A stretch of DNA of 64,000 nucleotides from Bryoerythrophyllum caledonicum (taxonomy: Eukaryota > Streptophyta > Bryopsida > Pottiales > Pottiaceae): contig OZ020517.1 in NCBI GenBank assembly GCA_963971425.1, positions 8,372,501 through 8,436,500 on the forward strand, given 5' to 3'. Below the pieces are notes generated by a model. The model made no database searches, had not been told where the DNA came from, and was given only the letters and a program-made list of their open reading frames with translations. The position numbers were made by a program, and so were the translations under genes. Below, one piece after another: positions 11,526-25,184 of the stretch (positions within the stretch are counted from its first letter, which is position 1; every line of letters begins with the position of its first letter).

Positions 11526-12184
11526 TGGAAAGTAGGGTATTTTATTTTGAATAATATGAGTTTGCACTTCAACAAATCAACGGACTGGTATCTTAACAAA
11601 ACCGATAATTAAAGAAATTATTGAACCAATTTTGAATAATGAAATATTACAAAAAAATTATCACATTTTGGTTTGATAGCCTACATGGTTTCCCAATTTT
11701 TTCATTTCTAATAGAAAATTTGGACGCGTTACTATATGTTATGGTGTCATTATTGGGGCGATAAGAATTTATAAGTTCTTTATTAAGATTTTGAAAAGAA
11801 AGCACATTGATATTGATATGTTTTGATACCAATGCCTTGGTTAGTTAAACACAAATTTGGCATGTTTTTATTGTAATGGGCCATGCTTTGTCACAAAAGA
11901 TAATTGGTACATTTGAGAAATGAAGGAAATGAGATGTCTTAAGGTTGGATAACCTATCACCATCATCAACCTCATAATCGAGAGTAGTATGTGGGCCAAA
12001 ACCGCGAGCCGCACACCCCATTTCCGAAATTTTAGGAAATTCAATTTATGATTGGGTCTCAGTTTATAATTGGTTCAAGCTCTCGGTTTTTAGTCTCTTG
12101 TGCTCACAGTGATAGGTGCATTGACAAGTGGTCACTAGCACAACTTACTGTGGAAGTAGAGAGTTTTGTCTGGCTACTCGTTAC

Positions 12185-12330
12185 ATAGTGTCTACCTTCG
12201 AAAGGGGGAAGTAGTTCCAGTTCGCTAATTCCTTGTCCGGTGGGCATGGTCTTAGCAATGGAACGAACAGACACTTTATTCTCGCCGGTTCCCTTCGGGA
12301 ACCGGCGTTCTTCTTCTTCTTCTTCTTTAG
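12185..12330 (+). mobile_element. SINE family A body with TTC tail
   Basis: Well-preserved core ATAGTGTCTACCTTCGAAAG, then TTGTCCGGTGGGCATGG and ACACTTTATTCTCGCCGG. A short palindrome, CCGGTTCCCTTCGGGAACCGG, follows and could form a hairpin in the transcript. It ends in (TTC)n at 12311-12327. Confidence 0.8.
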
Positions 12331-12575
12331 AGAGTTTTGTATGTCAAGGAATGGATCACGGCTTACTATCCACTTTGAAAATTTGTAGCAATTTCAATAT
12401 GAAGAAATAAATGGTCACAACAATTGCAATATTCATGAAATCCTATTTGAAATTTCCAAAAAAAATCTTCCACATATACAAACGCTATAAATAGGTCAGC
12501 AAGCTTAAGTTGGTGGTTGTAGGTCATCCAACCTTAGTGGCTATAACTCATGAAGTGTGTTGCTTAGTAAGAAAG

Positions 12576-12660
12576 AAAGAAAGAAAGAAGAACTCCGGTC
12601 CTCACTTAAGGGGGCTCGAGTGAATAAAGTGTATGTTTGTTCCACCACTAAATCAATGTC
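12576..12660 (-). mobile_element. SINE family A 3' fragment
   Basis: Reverse orientation: a GAAAGAAAGAAA-type tail, then the complement of the CCGG end and of the ACACTTTATTCACTCG segment. It breaks off near 12660, so only the 3' end is present. It lies about 250 bases from the plus-oriented copy at 12185. Confidence 0.65.
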
Positions 12661-12669
12661 TACGTGTTG

Positions 12670-14610
12670 CTTAGTATGACACATTAAATTTGATTTGACA
12701 CTAAAATGCCCACTTTTCTAAGCCAAAAGCAAAAAAACGTTTCTCATAATAGTTGCCCAGTTTATTTGGAAATTATTTTTCAAAAACATCTGCATTTTTT
12801 ATTCAGTGAAAAACTGGATTTCAAGGAATATTTGATTTGCCAAAATTCTTTATTTAGATTTATTTTTTGGCGCAATAGTGCCAAATCTGACCCTTATGCA
12901 TAGTAGTCAATCAATAATATTGTATGTTTTTTTTAAAAAAGGAATGCAACATACAAGCAAGTAGATGGGTCTTTTAAAGATATGATGGTAGATGGTCCAT
13001 CACAAGAAGGGCACCTCCCATCTCGGTGTTACGTTGCGAAAACAACACATGCACCAACTTCAACTTCAACTTCAACTTTGAGTTTAGAGATTCAAATGCA
13101 CAATTCCATTGCAAAAAACTTTCTTGAGTACTTTTTAACATTTTATTGTGTAATGAGTATTCTCTAATTCAAGTAGTAAAGTGTTTTTGCCTCATGTCAG
13201 AGGGAAAAATGCACTTCTTGAAATTTAGGAGGGTGACCCTGCATGTCACCTTGAATCTTAGGGTGAAGTTATGTAAGTAATTGGGACCACATGCACATGG
13301 TGACTTGGCTTGGGAAAAGTATGGGAGAAGCACAAGTCAACGTTTTGGGAACCTTGGGTAATGTTAGGGAGCTTTAGCTTGCATGGGATAGGGCTCAATA
13401 TCATTAATTGCCAAAAAAAGGGAGTATGAGATTTTTGGAAGTCTATTCTTCGACTAGTGCATAAATTTTTTTTGTCACCACTGTGGCTTTTCGCTTCAGA
13501 AAGCACTTTCTACAAAACTTTATTGTCTCACTTTTTTTTTAGCAAGTTGTATCACATTTCCAATCATGCTTTCATAATGCCAACAATAGCCCAAAAACAA
13601 AGTCAAATGAATCAAGTTTTTAGAACTAGAACTCACAAAGAAATTCTCATTAAAAAGTGGACGTGTGTTATGAATGAAAATCATGTACAAAGGTTTGGGT
13701 ATGTAAGGACAACAATCAAATATACATGGGGCAACTTCTACATGTCCAGAAGGTTAAAGCCTTTGTCATGACAACGACATACTTTACCATTGCCCATAGG
13801 CATAGTATATTGTTAGCTTATTGCTTTGAAAGCAATCTAATGTTATACTACAAAATCAAGTTTTATCTAATGAATAAATGAAGAGTATATGTCTCACACA
13901 AAGATTCTACACAAGAATATGTCCTTTCAGACAACCAACTCTTTACATCTACAATCTACTGCTACTTCCACTCCTCTCACTCATAATCTTCTAATTTCCA
14001 TTCTAACTCTCACTTTGTTTCCATATGCACTATTAAGTTTGTGTTTTTGTCAATGAATACAAATATCAAATAATCTTCAATGCACTTTGATCCTACAAAA
14101 TGAATTATATACCATACCCAAGGGCCGGATTTTGCATTTATCCATGTTTAGAATTAGATGTTTGGCAAAATGATTTTTCTCAAAAATTCAACTTTTTGCC
14201 AAGAAAAAAAATCAAAGTTTTCAAAATATAGCTTTTGAAAAAACCAATAGCTAGTTTTAGAATTATTTTTTGCCAATTCCGACCCTTGGGTACAACAATG
14301 GCCTTTACACCTTCTTCTTTTTAAGAATGAACTAGCTTTTGCATGTGCCATTGACACATCTAATCATACTACCATTCCTTCTCCTATTTCCACTCTCACT
14401 CCCAATTCTACATCTAATTTTGTCTCCTATTTCCACCTCTAAAAGCATTTGCACCATTCCCTTGGCCAGCTAGCTTGGTAAACTAGGTTTGTCGGGTCAT
14501 GCAAGAGGAATCATCACCAACCCGGCTTGACGCCGCAACCACACATGGCGAAAATACACCAACCACCCACCTCACGTTCACAAAAATCAAACTACAAAAC
14601 CAAATTGGAG
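12670..14610. other. Intergenic, no gene seen
   Basis: AT-rich with short frames. I checked the longest frames (13258-13506 minus, 13457-13771 plus) and see no conserved motif. A short hexamer run, ACTTCAACTTCAACTTCAAC, lies near 13060. Confidence 0.4.
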
Positions 14611-14617
14611 AGTGGGC

Positions 14618-14790
14618 TGAAGCAAGAAGAAGAAGAACGCCGATCCTCAAAGGGGACCGGCGTGACTAAAATGTATGTTCATTCCACTACTAAGACCATG
14701 CCCACCGGACAAGGAATTAGCAGTATGGAACTACTTCCCCCTCTCGAGGGTAGACACTATGTAACTAATAACCGACAACTCATGAAACCG
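14618..14790 (-). mobile_element. SINE family A body
   Basis: Reverse-oriented copy: GAAGAAGAAGAACGCCG tail, GGGGACCGGCGTGACT, the complement of the GGTGGAATGAAC segment, CATGCCCACCGGACAAGG and CCCTCTCGAGGGTAGACAC. The head towards 14800 fades out. The copy is flanked on the right by the G-rich phrase GGGGGGGAAGG. Confidence 0.75.
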
Positions 14791-14799
14791 ACCATAACA

Positions 14800-15784
14800 A
14801 GAAACGAATACAAGGGGAAAAAAGGGGGGGAAGGAGTAGTGGAGGAAAACAATTTTTATATAGGATATTCGCAAGACAGGTCTTTGGTAGGCAAAGAGTG
14901 ATTCGAGATTGAATATGAGTAGCTAAGGAGCTCCACGTTTTCTGGTGAGGGTGCTCGTAGGGAGTTAGTCGTAGGAGAATGTGAGCATAGACAGTATGGG
15001 GCTGGACTTGTTGTGAGTCCCCTGTAGTCACAAACAGACTGCGAAATGTGAGAGTAGACGAGGTTATGTGTTAAAAAGGGACTCAAGATTGTTAGTAGAC
15101 ATATCTGATGCAACGAGGTTGGTGAAGGGGGTACAATAAGGCAGAATAGAGTAGAGGGTTGGGACTTGTGTTGGTGCTATGTACTACCATTGGCACAACC
15201 TCACAAACCTCAATGCAACTCAAATTTAGTATTACTAACAATCTAGATAGGTGTTGTGGAACCTGGGAACCTCTCTCATATCAACTCCTCCTAGAGCACT
15301 CCAGATCCGAAATAATAGCTTTTCAATTATTGGTCATTTTCACAAGCAGGGGCCTTCACTGCTCCTGCCCACTCTTATTACAATCGTTATCCTAGCAAAC
15401 ATTGCTCTCTTCTTCGCCACATCTGAACTAGATAGAAAGTTCTCCACTAGCTTACACACTACTGCAGTCTAGTATACATTCAACATCACTAGCTACACTT
15501 ACACTACACTAGAACTATCTCCACACATCATGCTACACCAAATCGTCAACGCCAATGCCAAATCCGACAACTCAACAAGTGGAGACATCGACACTCGTGA
15601 GGACGCACTCCTGAATAGAGCCAACCTACAAGAATGCGACATCAGTGCCCAAATCCAAGAATCTAAGCAAGCACCAACGCCTGTTCTTCGAAGGCGAGGC
15701 CGAAGCCTGCACACATGCATCAATCAGATCCTCACCGAGAGCCCAAACTTACATCATTCTACCTTGGTCTTCCTATTCCCACTT
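14800..15784. other. Intergenic, no gene seen
   Basis: Overlapping frames on both strands, none with a recognisable domain. It leads into the tandem array that starts at about 15785. Confidence 0.3.
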
Positions 15785-16980
15785 CTATCAGAAACGCAGC
15801 AGTTGCACCGACCCCCCCATCTCGCCCCACAACACCGCTTGCAAACAAACATGAAGATCCACGCAAGAGCTGTACTACAATAAACCAAAGCTACCTTTCT
15901 AAACCCTCTTTGTTTACAACTCTTTGTATTTATACGCATTTTTATACAGTTAGCATCACCTCTTCTACTAAGTACACAAACAAGTGTAAATGAAAATGAA
16001 AACTTACACCTTGTAAGTGCACATGTGCTTGTGCACGCATCATGGGCGACCAGGTGTATGTCATGAGAGTGTGTATATGCAGCATGTGAACCTAGGCACA
16101 TGGCGTGGGGAAAACATTGCCAGGACTGCAAGCAGACCAACAAGAAAGAGTCGGAGGAGACAAACTACGGTGCAGGTCGCAAGAGCAAAATCTAGTCAGG
16201 ATCAACAACCTGTATGAAGAATCCACGCATCAGCCAAACAACTGAGGCGACTCCCCCCCCGCTCCACAACACTACATACAAGCAGACATGAAGATTCGGA
16301 TAGGAGCCATGCCACAACAAACCAAAGCTACCTTTCTAAACCTGTTTGGTCTGCAATGCTTTGAATTTTTTCGCACTCCTATCCAATTAGCATCATTGCA
16401 CTTACTAACTACACGAAAAACAGTGAACGAAAATAGACACCTGCACTATGTGAGTGCATGAACTTGTACATACGACGAGGAAGTCAGTAGGTGTGCCGTG
16501 CGAGTCCAGGCATGCGACGTGTGTTAGGCGTTGCTTGTACTACAGAAGGAGCAGCAAGAAAAACTCAAGGGAAAATAAATGTGGTGCATGCGGCAGGTGG
16601 AGAATCCAGCCAGAACCAACAACCTGCACCAAAAAACAGCACATCAACCAAGTACCAGGTATGTCGACCTCCCTTCCTGCTCCACAACACTGCCTGCAAG
16701 CAAGCATGAAGACCTACACAAAAGACTTGCTAATTACACAAAAGAGTGTGAACGGAAATAACAACCTACACTCGGTAAGGGCATATGCACCTGTGCATGA
16801 GACATGGATGTCGGTGCAGGTACCGTGCGAGCCCGAGTGTGCGCCATGTGATTCAAGACATGCAGCGCGGGAAAAATTCCTCTTGCGTTACAGGAGGAAT
16901 AGCAAGAAAAATTCGGAGGAGAAGACCTGAGGTGTAGGGCTGAAATTTGGAGGAGAAGACCTGCCACAGACATCAGCAAC
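15785..16980. repeat. Three-unit tandem array of long (about 300-440 base) units
   Basis: Each unit starts with a C-rich run and CCACAACAC, then a GCAAGCA(A/G)(A/G)CATGAAG phrase (near 15830, 16270, 16690). The first two continue with ACCAAAGCTACCTTTCTAAACC. All carry a CATGTGCTTGTGCA-like segment, GCAAGAAAAACTC-type words and AACAACCTG. The third unit is shorter. The array lies upstream of the LINE ORF1 and could be part of its 5' region; that is inference. Confidence 0.6.
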
Positions 16981-18070
16981 ACAAGGTCGACAACAAGGAG
17001 AAACGGGCAACTTCATCACCAACAAAGTTAGTTTTCTAACCTCTCTCAAATTTTACCTCTCTAACTTATTGTTACGTGGAATAGATGGGGCAACAAAATT
17101 CAGTCCTAGCCTAAGTGAACCTCAACGTTCACCTGTGCTACAACAGCTGAGCACAAGCACCCAACCGAGCAAAGTTGTCCAGCTGTGCGACAAGCGGCGC
17201 CTCCTCCAGACAAGACTCCAAGATGTCCCGCCCAACTGGTACACACTCACAAAGCGCCAACCCTGCTCCACTCCAAAAATAGAATAAATCAGCCTAGAGA
17301 CAGAGAGGCGCCGCTCCCCCAATTGCAGAAGCCAAAAAATCCTACACAACAACAAGCCCTACAACACACAAGAAAGAGAAACGGCGCTACATTACATCCC
17401 AAACCCTACCTCCACTGAGAAGATATAGTCTCCCCCCCAACAAACCCTGTTGCACATTAAACCACTTTGCCTCTCAACATCCACATTGTAGGAGATGCAC
17501 TGCAGATTGCTACTAGAGAGGAGAGACTATTAGATAGGAGAGAGTAGTAGAGAGGAGAATCAGTGAGACAATCAGGAGCGAGGTACCTACCGCACTGCAC
17601 AGAAGCTGGAAGCCGACTCGACACCAAAGCCGCCATCAACCGCAGCCAGCCAAGACTCTCGAGCAGAAGGAGTGGAGTTGCAGAAGACACGACCACCTGC
17701 GAACGGAGTCGCCACAACACAACGAGGGTAGCTGAGAAGACACTCAACATAATAGGAGGAGACGAGACGATCATTGTCGCCAGAGGGTGGTTCGTGTAGA
17801 CTGGAGGACCACACGAGAGCATCTCGGATCTACACGCAAACGTATGGAGTGGAGGATGGCAAGTGAGCACCTCGGGTCGGTAAGTGAGTACCGAAGGTGG
17901 ATTGCGAGTGAACGTCTGGCACCCCTACGCGAGTGCTGGAGGCTACGCAAGAACAGACGAAGAAGAAACTAGGAGCCGATACGCGCACACCGGAGGTCTG
18001 TGAGTGATCGCGGGGACCAACATCAAAGACGGCGTTACAAGATACAGCCACCGAGAGGAACTCTACGTGA
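16981..18070. other. Low-AT spacer before the LINE, no gene seen
   Basis: Composition is more even than the surroundings, with purine-rich stretches (GAGAGGAGAG near 17515) and a GTGAGTACC/GTGAGCACC repeated phrase near 17860-17910. No recognised protein. Possibly LINE 5' untranslated sequence. Confidence 0.3.
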
Positions 18071-18084
18071 GAGCCCGGAGTTTG

Positions 18085-18270
18085 TACAAGAGTTCTGCAC
18101 ACTTGCGTATGCCCGAGGGAGTGCGAGCACCCTGTGCATGACCGTGGAAGCGAGAGCATACATGTGTATGCCCGAGGGAGCACCTTGTATATGCCTGAGG
18201 GAGCGCGAGCACACTTGTGCATGCCCGAGGGAGCACACTTGTGTATGCCCGACTGAGCGCGAGCACCGAA
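18085..18270. repeat. Minisatellite, CCCGAGGGAGCGCGAGCAC units
   Basis: Four to five tandem units of about 33-60 bases built from TATGCCCGAGGGAG, GCGAGCAC and ACTTGTGCATG. It lies about 350 bases upstream of ORF1 of the LINE. Tandem 5' monomers are known in some LINE promoters, so that role is possible here but unproven. Confidence 0.6.
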
Positions 18271-18617
18271 TGTTGTGTAGGCACAGACGAAACAACACTG
18301 AGGAAAACCGAAGGCCAGTACGCGAATTCGGGAGAGCAAACGCGAGTAGGAAGAACGGTAGGGTACAGAAGGTTGTGGGTACGTGCTGGAGTAAGAGTGG
18401 ACAATCCTCGAAAACGGCAACGTAAGGTGGTCCACCTAATTTTCAGACGCCACAAGTTACGACCACACAATCAAGTCAAAATCCTCTCTCATTCCCTCCA
18501 CATCTTACTAGTCCCCACCATCAATGGGTTTATTGTGTAAACCTTTGGACATGTACACCAATCTTACATATATACTCATTTTCTTGGGGAGGTGACCACT
18601 TTTTTGGCACCTCCCAT

Positions 18618-20536
18618 GTGTGTGTATGTGTTGATAGTATTAGGAAACATAATATCCTCCCACTTAGCACCCTCGTCCATAAGTTGATGCAAATAGATAT
18701 GAATGAATGGTGTATATCTTATGCAAATTGTGTAGTTAGAGATGTTGCAAGGAAACACTTCTTCTTAACTACAAACTTTCAAACAGGCCCACAACTTAAT
18801 TTGTGGAATGAGGTTTTAGTTAAGTTGATAAGAAGTCATCTAAATAGAAAAAACAAATACAAACTCCAATGCTTTTCTCTTGATATGTACAGAATGACGT
18901 CATCTTCAAGTATTGCATCTGCCTCCAAGAAACTCTTTCTTGATAGTCAAGTGATTGAAGTAGAAGTCCTAAGTCAAAAAAGATCTAGTGGCACTCAAAT
19001 CCTTTCTAGCCAAAAGTAGGTTAAGGGCAAAGAAATTCATGAATTTCAACGTCCTCCCTTTTGGCTAGGATTCCATGCACTAAATCTATTGGCCAAAGAT
19101 CAAAATCTCTCCATGGAACCAAAACATTCAGTGAGCCAAATGGTTAGAATGGGAATCAGCCATGAGGAAGCATTGGAAAGTAATGTGGCTGACCCCGCCT
19201 TCCCATACGTCGTTCAGGAAGAATGGCCTTCCAAAAGAAATGATAGGGAAGGTGAGAATCACTACAACCTAACACAACTCCCCCATGAACTTGAGATTGA
19301 TGAGAATGGGTTTGCACTAGATTATCATGTGGCCATCTTCTTTGAGTTAGGAGAGCTTGTGATATTGAAAGATGATGTTATGGCCATGGTTGTTGCAAGA
19401 TTGAAACACATGAATATAGAAGGGGGGGATATCCTTGGTGAACCCATTGCAATCATGTGTTACCATGGATCAAAGAAATGGAGTGGAGCAATCAAAATAC
19501 ACCTTAAGGACCCAAAAAAAGATGGAACATGGCTTTTACAAGGCCTCCGTCCGTTCATCCTGAAATTGAATGAACATCAAATCTATAGGGGAAAAGTGTG
19601 TAAATCCTTTGATTCCATTGCCATTACTAGTTTACTCTTTATTAGAGTAAACAGTGCAAATTTAAAAGGGAAGAAATGGTATAATATGTTTGAGGATGTT
19701 GTCATAGATGGTTTTTCTAGAGGCCTAGATTTCGAAGTGACCAATATCCAGAAAAATGAAAGGGCAGACTTTGCTTGGATCAAAGCACCGTCATCAGATG
19801 AAGCATAAAGGATTAGATCACTCAAAATCTCCTTTTCCAATGAGCTTATGGAAGCATCAATTGCAAGCAAGGAAAAGTTGTCAGAAGATGACAAGGCTAG
19901 AAAAAATGCCGTGGTCTTGATTGTCAAAAATTTGAACAAGACAAAATCTATTTCATCACTAGAAGAGGGTATCAAAGCATATATGGGTGAAAGAAATGTG
20001 GCAAGGGTCTTCTTTCAGTTATAAAACAATAAACATGTGGGGTCGTGCAATATCCAATGTCTCAATGCGGCCGTATACAAAAAGTTTGTCAAACAAAATG
20101 CAAAAATACTAGGAAAATATGTCGAGTTTTGCCCTCATCCAAAAAATTTGGATGGAATAAACGCACCAACATCCGAAGAGCTCACACGGCTAGGCTTCAC
20201 TGATGTGAATACTGCCCTAGCCAATATCGTGCAAGCTTGGAAAATGCACCATCACAGAATTTCATTGAATCAAATCCCAACCGGATGGTTGAGGAGGCCG
20301 TAAACAGAGGTGCAGTGAGAACATTGGAAGAAATTCGGAAAGAAATGATCTTACTCAAAGGGGAGATTGTGGAGGAGGCGAAAGTATATGCAGTCAAGGT
20401 CCAAGCCGAATCAAATAGAAACCCAAGAATCCAAATTGCTCTACTTCATAAACTAATGAGAATTACCTTGGAAACCCTCCAAGCCGATCATCCCGATACA
20501 CTCGAGATTGAAGGCAATATGGACACGTCAAACTAG
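18618..20536 (+). pseudogene. LINE ORF1 (nucleic-acid-binding/gag-like), interrupted
   Basis: One frame is open from ATG 18618 to about 20300 except for three stops (19017, 19806, about 20022); a frameshift near 20250 then leads to the final 20536 end. Together that is about 640 residues. The middle (19440-19800) reads WSGAIKIHLKDPKKDGTWLL and similar, compatible with an RNA-binding fold. A later part includes GKYVEFCPHPKNLDG. The C-terminus (20237-20536) is charged and heptad-like (VRTLEEIRKEMILLKGEIVE), so it is probably a coiled coil. No CCHC knuckle is visible. Assignment as ORF1 rests on position just 5' of ORF2 in the same orientation. The exact family is unknown. Confidence 0.65.
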
Positions 20537-20539
20537 TTT

Positions 20540-21488
20540 TGACCAATGTAGTGGCAGTAAAAACTTCATCCAAAGTATATATATATACTAAAAAAAACAA
20601 AAAATAATAAAAATAAAAATAAAATAAATAAAGTATCTCTAGATACTATAATACTAAATTCTACAATTAAAAACAAAATATAAAATAAAAACTCTAAATT
20701 CAAAAAAATTGTATTTATAAATACAAACAGAAAAACAAAGCAACGTCCCAGAAACCAAACTCAAAAACACCCTTATACCCTTATAAAGTACATATTAAAA
20801 ACAATAAACCTAAAATACTTCAAAAAACCTACAAACAAATACCAAACTTACAAAACATACCATTTCACACTCACACTTAACCCATACAACCACCCTAAAT
20901 TAGTTCATTTAGTTACTCATTGCCCAAAACATAAAACCTATACAATTATATCTAATAAAAGATCAACCAAATCGACCCGAGCCTACATATCATAAAATTG
21001 GCCAAAACAACATATTAGTAAAACAAAACAGAATTAGGACGATGCTATATTCAACCATAGCCACAATTGCAATTATAAATAAATCCAACAGACAAAAAAG
21101 TCAGAAACAACTCCAATACTTGAATAGAATAGTTAATATATTCAGAACACATCTACACCAAACAGTCTATTTCTATTATTAGGAAGGGATATTGAACCAA
21201 ACCCGGGACCGATGCCAAACATATTAAAAACTCACCCCCCCCTCCCATAGAAGAAAAGCAAAAACATACTTCATTAAAAATACAATAAAATTCCATCCAG
21301 AATACCAACATCTAGCTACAACATTTGCACCTCTACTAAAACCCCACCACCCACTACATAATACTAACAGTACAACATTCCCACACCTACATATATTCAT
21401 ACAAAATAAAATAACCAATTACCCAACCTCTCACATATTATATGCAAGAATCACCACAATACATCCGTACATAAACACACGTAACACT
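20540..21488 (+). other. A-rich linker between LINE ORF1 and ORF2
   Basis: Strongly A-biased, T- and G-poor plus strand with many AAAATA words and almost no open frame. It shares the A/C-rich bias of ORF2, which supports its being part of the element and not host spacer. Confidence 0.5.
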
Positions 21489-23037
21489 ATGCTTATAAAC
21501 TCCAATATACAAACAAACTGGACAAACACTCTCCTATTACAATTAGCCAACCTGAGCAACCCATCAAAAAGACACATTTCCACACCACACCCATACACAA
21601 AGTTCCTTGAAACAAATCAAGAAATAATAAAAGATAAACAATTCATACATAACAACCTCTATAACTTTATACACCTAGGAAACGGACCCCCATCATACAC
21701 TGAAATCCAAGATAAATTCCCATTTCTAACCACCCGTTTAATTACCGAATCACTACAATGTCTTGAACCAATCCTAGAATACTCACACCCGCCACCATTG
21801 CATGACATACTAAACCCCCCAACCCGAATCATACCAAACACAAATAACGAAACACATATTATCACATGGAATGCTTCATCCTTTAATACAGCTCTACCAA
21901 GTCTACAAAATCTAATAACCCAACTCCAGACCCCTCCAGCACTCATTCACATCCAAGAAACCAAACTAACCGCCAAAAAAATCAACAAAATATATACAAA
22001 ACGTCTTCCCTCAATACAAACTAATTTTTAACAATACACATACACTTATTAGATGTATACGACAAAGAATGCCACACACACCGGCCAGAGGTGGTCTATT
22101 AACACTCATACACAATAAATATGCTTACCCGGGTAACATCACTAAAATCCCTACACTTGCCAACATATCCCCATACCTAGAAATAACAAAAATTAACAAC
22201 CAACCACTACAACCATGGTTAAACATGCATATATACATGCCTTCCCATCCACAAGACCTACATCTAATCCCTGTCACACAACAAAATATCTCTGACCATA
22301 TCTCAGCATACCCAAATCAAACTTACATCTTATGCAGAGACTTTAACAGAGACATTGCCCTTATTGGAAGACATAACTATAACAACAGTACCCCACCACA
22401 ACTAGAAGACATACAATGGCGTAACTTTACTGACAACATCAACATGACATATATACATACCAATACACCATTCTCTAGACAAGGAGGCTACAACTACACA
22501 AGCACCACCCTAATCGATGGTTTCTACATCAACTCACCAAATAACAATAGATATACATCCACAACTATCACTGGAATGAACCTCAACTCGGACCACTTCC
22601 CCATACACCTACACATCCCACAAAACACTACACTGGCTAGACCCGTTACACCACCACGAATTGCACAAATCCGCATTCTTAATCCCATTCCCCAAGAAAA
22701 CCTAGAAAAATTTAACATTAAATTCTTTGAAGAAAACTCCTTTGAACTAGACAACCTAACCACCACTTTAAGAACAACTAATCATCTCAACTCAACACAA
22801 TGGCAAGACGCATGTACAAAACTAGACAAACTCATACAAAAAATCTCTAACACCCTTGAAGAAACATGCAAAGCCAACCCCTTGCCTACACCGACAGATG
22901 GAACCGCACAACAAGGAGGATTTCTACCACGAAAATTATCCAAACCCTGGAAAAAACATCTTGAAACCTACCATCTCATCCGAAAGCCATATACATTGCT
23001 AAAAACCGACCAAATTGGCTCTTACATCCAATCATAA
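21489..23037 (+). pseudogene. LINE ORF2: apurinic-type endonuclease domain
   Basis: An exonuclease-endonuclease-phosphatase fold nicks target DNA in LINE integration. Visible motifs are ITWNASSFN (near 21860), LIHIQETKL (near 21940), the substrate-binding CRDFNRD at about 22335 (family form GDFN, so the glycine is changed), TLIDGFYI (near 22510) and NSDHFPI (near 22585), the SDH motif of the catalytic site. A frame change falls between 22029 and 22069, and a stop at 23035 separates it from the RT. The region from 22650 to 23037 is a charged linker without recognised motifs. Confidence 0.8.
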
Positions 23038-25055
23038 ATGAAATTTGCAATCACCAAAACACTCAAATACTGGCCCCACCACCCCCTAACCACTCAAGCG
23101 ATGAATTGGATTAACCAAATCTCTGACACTGCTAAAAATGCGAATAAACAAGCCCGAGATATCACAACAAAATACACCATGGAAAACATTAAAAAAGCCA
23201 TCTCAAAATATTGGAAACTATATGAGGCAAGCCCTAAAAAAGTAAATAGAAAAGTCTTCAAAAATAGCGAAAATGCACCACTGGATTGTATTTCAGACAG
23301 ATATAACAACATTCTCACTAGCCCAGAAGATATTGCCAATGAAATCCACACTCAACAATCAATAAGCAATAGACCCACAGTCCCCACATGTTATTATCAA
23401 TCCAACCATATACCCCAATGCATGTGTGGTGTTAGACAATACCCATGGCATGACCTAGATGGATTCACAATTGATACAAGAGGAGAACCACGAATCGCAT
23501 TACACACATATATAGACCAAGAAACTTACAATATGTGCCTTAAAAACCTTGGAAATAATAAAGCCCCTGGCCCAGATAAAATCCCCAACTCAATTCTAAA
23601 AAATATGCCACCAAAATTCCACCATATGTTATCTTTATTCTTTAAAAACTGCTACAAACAAAAACAAATACCTGCATCATAGAAAACCAGTCCCACAGTA
23701 CTACTATATAAAAAAGGTAACCCATCACAGCTAACCAATCATAGACCTATTGCCCTAGCAAATACAATATACAAACTATTTACAAGCACCTTAACATCTA
23801 TCCTCTCATCATATGGCGAAAAATACCAAATACTACATGATAGCCAAGAAGGTTTTAGAGCTGAAAGAGGGACATCAAGACAACTTCAAACAATTACAGC
23901 TGCACTTGAAGATGTAAAACTCACAAATCAGGATGATTATATACTATATATTGACTTCAAAAACGCCTTTGGATCTATAGATCATGCTAGATTATTAGCA
24001 ATAATGAAAGATCTTGGTTATCCAACCGATGCCATCTCACTAATAGGAAATATATACTCACAATCTACCACCACGTTCACTGAAGAATATTTCGGAAAAA
24101 CCACGCCCATCCCCATTCAACGAGGTACCATCCAAGGTGACACACTTAGCCCCTACCTGTTTATCATCTTCTTTGAACCACTCTTAAGATGGTTACAACA
24201 AGGTAACAAAGGATACATATTTGGTACATCTAAAACAAAAATCTCCTCAACAGCATACGCGGACGATTTAGCCGCGATTGCCAATAAACTAAAATCACTT
24301 CAAACACAACTAAACAAACTAGATAAATTCTGTGAGTGGGCAGGGATGGACCTAGGAATATCTAAATGTGCAATTAGTGGATGCCTAAATAAATCCAAAA
24401 TGAATCCATTCACATTCAAAGCCCAGATACAAGCCACAACATCAACTATAGGAATCAACCAATACCAATATTACATTAAAATGAATCATACACATACCTA
24501 GGAATAAACTTAGTCCTATCCTTGAAATGGAAAATACAAATACATACTACTACCACTAAAGTTATAAAACAATGTAAAGAACTAGCAGCTTGCCTAGCAA
24601 CAATGAAACAAAAAATTAATATGGCCGACACAGTTGTAAGAGCAGGTATCGCATACAGTTTCTATGCAGTACCATACTCCTTGCCCGCCATAAAAAAACT
24701 GGAGAAAAAGATAATAGCCCTCCACAAAACAATATGTGGCCTCACTAAAAGTACCTCAAACATAGCTACCCAACTACCACATGATCTATTTGGCATAGGA
24801 GCCTTCTCATTTAAAAATGCCTACCTTAGATGTATTGGAGAACAACTTCAAAATGCCCTTAATGACAAAAGAAGACTGGGAAAAATTTACACCGGCTTAC
24901 TACAATTCATCTTAGCTAAATCCGGAGGGTCCGAAGACATCCCACCATTGTGTCCGATCGCCTATCACAAGAACACTATTCCTATTAAAGAAAGAAGTTG
25001 GTGTACATCTAAAAAGCACAATAGGAAATTTCCTATTAAACACCTCACCAATTGA
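23038..25055 (+). pseudogene. LINE ORF2: reverse transcriptase domain
   Basis: Non-LTR reverse transcriptase. Motifs in order are NNKAPGPDKIPNSIL (near 23555), HRPIALANTIYKLF (near 23740), SQEGFRAERGTSRQL (near 23850), YILYIDFKNAFGSIDH (near 23945, motif A Asp), IQRGTIQGDTLSPYLFIIFF (near 24115, motif B), and TAYADDLAAIA (YADD at 24256-24267, catalytic Asp pair). The frame is open from 23038 to 24501 except for one stop near 23680. A frame change follows at about 24500, with the thumb continuing to 25055. Catalytic residues are intact, so inactivation looks recent compared with many old LINEs. Confidence 0.92.
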
Positions 25056-25184
25056 AAATGTATGGATGAAAGAATTTGGAAACATCCCCGGGCTCGACCC
25101 TAAACATCTCTGAAACTAATACAAAAATTCCTATTACACAACATAATAGACATCAAACAAATCATACTACCTAATGGATATAAC

